Source: Streptomyces lincolnensis
GTDB taxonomy: Bacteria; Actinomycetota; Actinomycetes; Streptomycetales; Streptomycetaceae
Direction: 5' to 3'
Assembly (NCBI RefSeq): GCF_001685355.1
Contig: NZ_CP016438.1
Location: 806,001 to 870,000 of the forward strand
DNA: 64,000 nt
The notes under the pieces were generated by a model. The model was not told where the DNA came from and did not search any database. It worked only from the letters and a program-made list of their open reading frames with translations. Made by a program: the position numbers and the translations under genes. Positions 59,567 through 64,000 of this stretch are shown one piece after another. Every line of letters begins with the position of its first letter. The first letter of the stretch is position 1.

Positions 59567-60280
59567 ATGCCCCTCCCTGTCCTGTTCGGCGCAAACGTAG
59601 AGCCACATGCCCTCCCCGTCGGCCGCTCCAGCGAGCAGGCACTACTCATCGACAGTCTCGGCCTTGGCCTTCTCACCGTCCAGGACCACCCGTACCAAGC
59701 GGCGTTCGACGACACGTGGACACTGCTCACCTTCCTGGCCGCGCGGACGCGACATGTCACGCTCGTCCCGACGGTCAGCTCCCTGCCGTTACGTCCACCG
59801 GCCGTACTGGCGAAGGCTGTGGCGACCTTGGACAGACTGACCGGCTCCCGTCGCACGCCCAGAGAGGCCGTCGACGCACTTGAATCGGCGATCACCGTCA
59901 TCCGGGCCATGTGGAGTGGCGAGCGCAGTGTGCGAACGCACGGCGCGCACTACGCGCTCGCCGGCGTCCACCCCGGTCCGGCGCCGAGCGACGCACTGCC
60001 CACCGCTGTCCGCCGCATCGACGACGCAGCCCTGGCGGCGGGCCGCGATCCGGATACGATCCGCCGGGTCTACAACATCGCCGGTGTCATCCCACCGCAG
60101 TCGGCCGGCCCGTTCCAGGGGCCCGCCTCCCAGTGGGCCGAACACCTTGTCGCGCTCGTACGCGCCGTCGGGATGAACGCTTTCGTCATCTGGCCCGAAC
60201 GAGACCACACCCGACAGATCAGCGCGTTCGCCGCCGAAGTCGTACCAGCGGTCCGCGAAGCCCTCGCACGGAAGACCTGA
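59567..60280 (+). CDS. LLM-class (F420/FMN) oxidoreductase with apparent internal deletions
   Basis: The 237-residue frame reads as a luciferase-like monooxygenase, with NVEPHALP, ARTRHVTLVPTVSSLPLRPP, AVATLDRLTG and RRTPREAVDALESAITVIRA. Two segments usual in the family seem to be missing without breaking the frame. One is between DRLTGS and RRTPREAV, where the VELGLGAG region is expected (about 25 residues). The other is after HPGPAPS, where the IWLGAYKPRML and DGWVPS region is expected (about 35 residues). Cofactor binding would be damaged, so it may be a pseudogene. AGGAG precedes the ATG at 59567. Confidence 0.6.
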   Translation: MPLPVLFGANVEPHALPVGRSSEQALLIDSLGLGLLTVQDHPYQAAFDDTWTLLTFLAARTRHVTLVPTVSSLPLRPPAVLAKAVATLDRLTGSRRTPREAVDALESAITVIRAMWSGERSVRTHGAHYALAGVHPGPAPSDALPTAVRRIDDAALAAGRDPDTIRRVYNIAGVIPPQSAGPFQGPASQWAEHLVALVRAVGMNAFVIWPERDHTRQISAFAAEVVPAVREALARKT

Positions 60281-60540
60281 CCACTCCGTGCCCTCCGGGC
60301 GCCTGGGCCGGTCAGCGCCCCTGGCACGACGCCGGCTGGTACCCGTCACAGTCCTTCCTTCCCCAGGGCAGCGTCGTGCTTCTCACTGGCCACAAGGGCG
60401 GCGCACTGAACTGCCCCTGTCCGCCGCGTCGTCGAGCGCACCGGAGCCCGCGTCACCTCCACCGACCAGGTACAGGTACTGGCCGAGCTCGCCGCCCGCT
60501 CCGCCGGCCCTCACTCTTCGACCCAGCCCCAGGTGATCCC

Positions 60541-61347
60541 ATGAGCGACGAAACGCCCCTCCCCCACGGATTCGAGAGCATCACCGTCACGGCGAACGGA
60601 ACCCGGCTGCACGCCGTGGTCGGCGGGTCCGGTGCCCCCGTACTCCTGCTGCACGGCTGGCCCCAGACATGGCGGGCCTGGCGCCACCAAGACACACAGG
60701 CACAGGACATGCGCGAACTCCTCGCACAACTCGGCATCCACGGCGGCGTACACGTCGTCGGGCACGACATCGGTGGCATGGTGGCCTTCGCCTACGCCCG
60801 CCGCCACCCCGAGGAGGTCGACCACCTCGTCCTCGTCGAACTGGCCCTACCCGGCTTCGGCCTGGAGCAGGCCATGGACGTGGCCTCCGGCGGTCTGTTC
60901 CACTTCGGCCTCTTCATGACCGAAGAACTGCCCGAGCTGCTCCTCGAAGGCCGGGAGAGCGAATTCCTCACCTGGTGGTTCGACTGGTTGTCCGCGGTAC
61001 CCGGAACCTTCCCGCAGGAAGAGGTCGCCACCGTCGCCTCCTCCTACCGCGGATACGAGGCCCTGCGCGCCGGCTTCGCGCACTACCGCGCCCTCCTCGA
61101 GGACGGCCGCGTCAACCGGGCCTGGCACGAAACCGGAGAAACCCTTCCCATGCCCGTACTCGCCGTCGGCGGCGAGCACAGCTCAGGCGCCCGACTCGCC
61201 GACAGTCTGGGCACTGTCGCGCCGCACCTGACCGGGGCGGTGATTGCGGGCAGTGGCCACTTCGTTCCCGAGGTACGTCCCGATGCCTTCGCCCATGAGC
61301 TTCTCCCGTTCCTGTCCGCTCCACCCCGACCCGCCGGGCGCGTCTGA
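60541..61347 (+). CDS. Epoxide hydrolase/dehalogenase-like alpha/beta hydrolase lacking a core segment
   Basis: The 268-residue frame has the oxyanion motif LLHGWPQTWRAWRH, the nucleophile elbow GHDIGG (D76) and a C-terminal GSGHFVPEVRP with the His. Between WRH and DMRELLAQLG about 25-30 residues are missing, including the otherwise constant R-V-x-A-P-D-L-R-G-F-G region and strand beta-4. The deletion keeps the frame. A functional fold is doubtful. The start at 60541 has AGGTGA upstream. The neighbouring LLM-type gene shows the same kind of in-frame loss. Confidence 0.65.
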   Translation: MSDETPLPHGFESITVTANGTRLHAVVGGSGAPVLLLHGWPQTWRAWRHQDTQAQDMRELLAQLGIHGGVHVVGHDIGGMVAFAYARRHPEEVDHLVLVELALPGFGLEQAMDVASGGLFHFGLFMTEELPELLLEGRESEFLTWWFDWLSAVPGTFPQEEVATVASSYRGYEALRAGFAHYRALLEDGRVNRAWHETGETLPMPVLAVGGEHSSGARLADSLGTVAPHLTGAVIAGSGHFVPEVRPDAFAHELLPFLSAPPRPAGRV

Positions 61348-61395
61348 AGAGACACACCGCCGGCACTGCAACGGTGTTCGGACGGGCAGCTCGCT

Positions 61396-61640
61396 GCAAT
61401 GCTGGTGGACCGGGCCTGGAACCAGGGCCTGCAGCTGACCGGCGAGGGCGGGCTGGTGCAGCAGCTGACCAAGCGGGGTACTGGAGTCCGCCCTGGAGGA
61501 CGAGATCACCGACCACGCCGGCCACGAGAAGCACGACCCGGCCGGGAAGAACAACGGCAACAGCCGCAACGGCACCCGGGCGAAGACCGTATGACCGACG
61601 TCGGCCCGGTCGAGGTGAGGGTGCCCGTGAGATTCCCTCC
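61396..61640 (+). mobile_element. IS256-family (Mutator) transposase fragment
   Basis: The reading begins MLVDRAWNQGLQLTGEGGLV then QQLTK. After a shift it continues with KHDPAGKNNGNSRNGTRAKT and TDVGPVEVRVP. This is the conserved N-terminal region of IS256-type transposases. Several frame changes and the absence of the DDE catalytic part show it is dead. Confidence 0.65.
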
Positions 61641-61699
61641 TTGCCGACCGGACAGGCCCTGGCCCCTCTGCAGGAGGCCGACACTGCTCGGACGATAGA

Positions 61700-61800
61700 G
61701 CGGATCAAGGCGTGGCTCGGCGGCTGCCACAGAGTTCACCGCCTTCACAGCCATCGCCTGCACCCTGGTTGGCTACCGTCGTCTCGCCAAGTGGGACAAC
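61700..61800 (+). mobile_element. Transposase C-terminal fragment, perhaps IS5 family
   Basis: A short frame encodes ATEFTAFTAIACTLVGYRRL then AKW, which resembles the last helix of IS5-type transposases. No further transposase sequence surrounds it. It follows the IS256 remnant within 100 bp, so this 400-bp stretch is a graveyard of insertion sequences. Confidence 0.4.
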
Positions 61801-62082
61801 CTCTCTTCGGGTTGCGGCGATTCGTCATCAGGCCCGGATCGGTCCACGCCGAACAGCCTGCGCGGCGAGTCGTGCGGCGTGGCCTGGGGTACGACCGTGT
61901 CGTCACCGTCGAGCCGGCTGCCGGGGCCGAGCCGGGTGGTCCGAGACGTTGTCCTGATCCGCGCGGTGTCCCGGCTTGATAGTGGTGTGCGGATTGGCCG
62001 CTTCCTTGGTGCGGAGGTGACTCCCGGGACCGGTGTGACGTAGGACACGGGAACTCGCTCGCACTCGCAGTCAGTTCAAGAC

Positions 62083-62727
62083 GTGACCACAGATATGCGA
62101 ACCCGGGTGCGAACTGGAGATCCGGACGCCTTCGCGGAACTTTTCGACGCATACGCCCGTGCGGTGTACAACCATGCTTTCCGGCTGACCGCCGACTGGT
62201 CCGCGGCCGAGGACGTCATGTCGACCACGTTCATGGAGGCGTGGCGGCGTCGTGCGTCGGTCGAGGCCGACGGAGGCTCGCTGCGGCCGTGGCTGCTGGG
62301 CATCGCGACCAACGTCGCCCGCTCCCAGTACCGCAGCAATCGGCGCTACCGGAACGCGGCCGAGGCGGCGGCAGCCGCGGGCGCCGCCGAGGAGCAGGTT
62401 GAGGACCACGCCGAGGAGACAGCCGCACGGCTTGATGACCGGCGTCGGATCGCTGCCACGCTCACCGCGCTCAGCCTGCTCAAGCGCCCCGAACGCGAGG
62501 TCCTGACGTTGTGTCTGTGGGAAGGCATGGAGTATTCCGAGGCCGCCCGCGCCCTCGGCGTCCCCGTCGGCACCGTCCGTTCCCGGCTCTCCCGCGCCCG
62601 CGGCAAGCTCCGCAAGCTCGCCAACGCGGAACTGCTCAGAAGAAAACGGGAACCCACCACCGCCAACCGGCAGATAACAGGTGATCGCGGATACGTGATC
62701 CGGTCCGCACAGGAAGGAAACCGATGA
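62083..62727 (+). CDS. ECF-type RNA polymerase sigma factor
   Basis: The 214-residue protein has sigma region 2 (about 12-80, FAELFDAYARAVYNHAFRLT and AEDVMSTTFMEAWRR) and region 4 (about 125-185, LLKRPEREVLTLCLWEG and GVPVGTVRSRLSRARGKL). No clear anti-sigma binding extension is present. The start is GTG at 62083. Its stop overlaps the ATG of the next gene, the standard arrangement with a CU044_5270-type partner, so the partner is a candidate anti-sigma or target. Confidence 0.93.
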   Translation: MTTDMRTRVRTGDPDAFAELFDAYARAVYNHAFRLTADWSAAEDVMSTTFMEAWRRRASVEADGGSLRPWLLGIATNVARSQYRSNRRYRNAAEAAAAAGAAEEQVEDHAEETAARLDDRRRIAATLTALSLLKRPEREVLTLCLWEGMEYSEAARALGVPVGTVRSRLSRARGKLRKLANAELLRRKREPTTANRQITGDRGYVIRSAQEGNR

Positions 62728-63800
62728 ACGCCAGCCCCTCCCAGCCACGCCCGGCTGAGTGGACGGAGACCCAGGGACTCCTGCCCTCCGTCGAGCGGGA
62801 TCTGCCGGCGGGCCGCCACCAGTTCCACAAGGAGCAGATGATGGCCCAGATCCACGAAGACCTCCGCACCGACCGCACCCCCACCCGCCCGGCCCTCGCC
62901 CCGCGGCGCCGCAACCCGTTCCTGCGCCGTGCGATCGTGCTGCCCGCCGCGGCCTTCGCCCTGGCCGGCGCGGTGGTGGCCGGCGTCGCTCTGTCCGGCG
63001 GCAACGGGGGCGGCGGTAGGGCCTCTCTGACCACCGGCCCCGCGCTGACCACCCAGATCGGCGCCGCCGACGCCAAGGGCGCCCCCCAGCTGCTCGACCG
63101 CATCTCCCTGGCCGCCGCCGAGGTCTCCATGCCCACCCCGCACGCCGGCCAGTTCGTCTACATCGCCTCGAAGGTGGCTAGCACCTACCCCCGGACCATC
63201 GACAACAAGACCACGGTGGTCAGCCAGGAGCTGCACTCCCGCCAGGTCTGGAACTCCCTCGACGGCAAGAACGGCTGGCTGATCGAAGCGGGCGAGACGA
63301 GCGACAAGGGCATGACCCTGTCCAGCGGCACCCCGATCGACTCGGCCTACGACGCCTTGGTGAAGCTGCCCACCGACCCTGCCCAGCTGTTGCAGCGGAT
63401 CTACCGGGACTCGGACGCGCACCGGGACCCCGAAGTGCCCCGCGACCAGGCGGCCTTCGTCGCCATCGGTGATCTGCTGACCGAGAGCTACCCGCCGGCC
63501 GACCTCACCGCCGCCCTCTACAAGGCCGCGGCCAAGATCCCCGGGGTCGTGGCGGTGGACGACGCGGTCGACGCCGTGGGCCGTCACGGGGTGGGGATCG
63601 CCCGGCAGAACGACGCCGCCGGGGAGCGCACCGAGTGGATCTTCGACAAGAAGACCCTGCAGTTCCTCGGCGAGCGCAACGTCGTGGTCAAGAAGGTGGC
63701 GGACAGCCCGTTCAAGGTCGGCACCGTCACGTTCACCAGCGCGATCACACAGCGCGCCATCGTCGACGCCAGCAAGCAGGTTCCGGGGCAGGCCGGCTGA
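62724..63800 (+). CDS. CU044_5270 family membrane protein, possible anti-sigma partner
   Basis: The 358-residue protein has a cytoplasmic N-terminus of about 65 residues, one membrane helix at about 68-90 (RAIVLPAAAFALAGAVVAGV) and an extracytoplasmic domain with QFVYIASKVAS and LLQRIYRDS. Proteins annotated as CU044_5270 family regularly follow ECF sigma genes in actinomycetes. The topology and ATGA overlap suggest it senses a signal outside and regulates the sigma factor, but no zinc-binding anti-sigma motif is visible. Confidence 0.85.
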   Translation: MNASPSQPRPAEWTETQGLLPSVERDLPAGRHQFHKEQMMAQIHEDLRTDRTPTRPALAPRRRNPFLRRAIVLPAAAFALAGAVVAGVALSGGNGGGGRASLTTGPALTTQIGAADAKGAPQLLDRISLAAAEVSMPTPHAGQFVYIASKVASTYPRTIDNKTTVVSQELHSRQVWNSLDGKNGWLIEAGETSDKGMTLSSGTPIDSAYDALVKLPTDPAQLLQRIYRDSDAHRDPEVPRDQAAFVAIGDLLTESYPPADLTAALYKAAAKIPGVVAVDDAVDAVGRHGVGIARQNDAAGERTEWIFDKKTLQFLGERNVVVKKVADSPFKVGTVTFTSAITQRAIVDASKQVPGQAG

Positions 63801-64000
63801 TGCGTATCGGAAACTCATCGGCGGCGCTGGCTGCCTTGCTGGTCGCGGGAGTGATGACGGGCGTCTCAGTGACGGACACCGGCACGGGGCTCGGGTCGCG
63901 GACCACGGACGCGGGCTCCGCGCCTGCCGCCGGCACGGGGTGGGGTATGCGGGCCGTCGGAGCGGCCACCGCCGCAGGCGCGGGTGCCGGACCACCGGCC
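63800..64000 (+). CDS. Secreted protein, N-terminal part (runs off the window)
   Basis: The ATG at 63800 overlaps the TGA of the preceding gene. The first 67 codons contain a signal peptide (RIGNSSAALAALLVAGVMTG) followed by a Thr/Gly/Ala-rich segment. It is the third gene of the sigma-factor operon and presumably exported. Its family cannot be told from this part; secreted peptidases are one possibility. Confidence 0.6.
   Translation, partial: MRIGNSSAALAALLVAGVMTGVSVTDTGTGLGSRTTDAGSAPAAGTGWGMRAVGAATAAGAGAGPPA

Noticed and set aside
60281..60540. Possible small gene between the LLM-type gene and the epoxide-hydrolase-like gene
   Set aside because: A 45-codon stretch reads smoothly (VVERTGARVTSTDQVQVLAE) but has no start codon, ribosome binding site or recognisable family, so I did not list it.
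1..64000. tRNA, rRNA or riboswitch genes
   Set aside because: I looked for tRNA T-loop sequences and conserved riboswitch cores by eye and found none I could support; a covariance-model search would be decisive.

Overview
The window is typical Streptomyces-type actinobacterial DNA: very high G+C, strong G/C bias at third codon positions, many GTG starts, and many one-component regulators (HxlR, TetR, LacI, LysR and MarR types). The sugar ABC importer has no ATPase gene beside it, as is usual where a shared MsiK-type ATPase is used. Lineage-specific oxidoreductases and hydrolases, scattered gene fragments and recombinase/transposase remnants suggest a chromosome-arm (accessory) region rather than the conserved core. 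That placement is inference.

Left part (1-18.8 kb): short detoxification-type units. These are two SDR oxidoreductases, two paralogous alpha/beta hydrolases, two intact TetR paralogs plus a broken third copy, an HxlR regulator, an MDR quinone oxidoreductase, an acyl-CoA synthetase resembling PrpE, a PaaI-type thioesterase divergent from a second HxlR gene, another TetR gene and a methyltransferase. Shared operator-like sequences tie several together: an ATTACG-N2-CGTAAT family in four promoters, and a 22-bp element at both the HxlR promoter and the quinone oxidoreductase promoter. A decayed acetoacetyl-CoA synthetase gene follows, then a membrane-anchored molybdopterin oxidoreductase with a small membrane protein, and a NarL-type two-component system.

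Middle part (18.8-44.4 kb): a secreted GH5 cellulase of visibly lower G+C and a LacI regulator, each with a large palindrome upstream. Next is an aromatic-catabolism cluster: a LysR gene divergent from FAH hydrolase, cyclase, FAD monooxygenase, amidohydrolase/decarboxylase, extradiol dioxygenase, second FAH hydrolase, and CoA-transferase subunit A. Subunit B is cut after about 11 codons. A plant-polysaccharide cluster follows: divergent LacI pair, GH59-like remnant, secreted beta-helix protein, SGNH hydrolase, cupin, third LacI, a MalF/MalG-type importer with its binding lipoprotein, a Gfo/Idh/MocA dehydrogenase and a PmoA-like (DUF6807) protein. Promoter, operators and terminators of this cluster are readable.

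Right part (44.4-64 kb): first a zone of remnants (PaaX regulator, PL11 rhamnogalacturonan lyase, tyrosine integrase). Then a 1242-residue HTH-STAND NTPase-WD40 protein, a GT-C-like membrane protein, a frameshifted thioesterase and a truncated serine recombinase. A TetR/hydrolase divergent pair has twin operators. A MarR regulon follows: three identical 14-bp palindromes serve marR itself and a quinone oxidoreductase-esterase operon. After that come a cupin, two enzymes that appear to have lost internal segments, transposase remnants, and an ECF sigma factor operon that runs off the right edge.

The best candidates for new biology are the linked regulons (TTACG family, HxlR element, MarR trio), the polysaccharide cluster with its own operator code, and the aromatic pathway, which seems to have lost its final CoA-transfer step.
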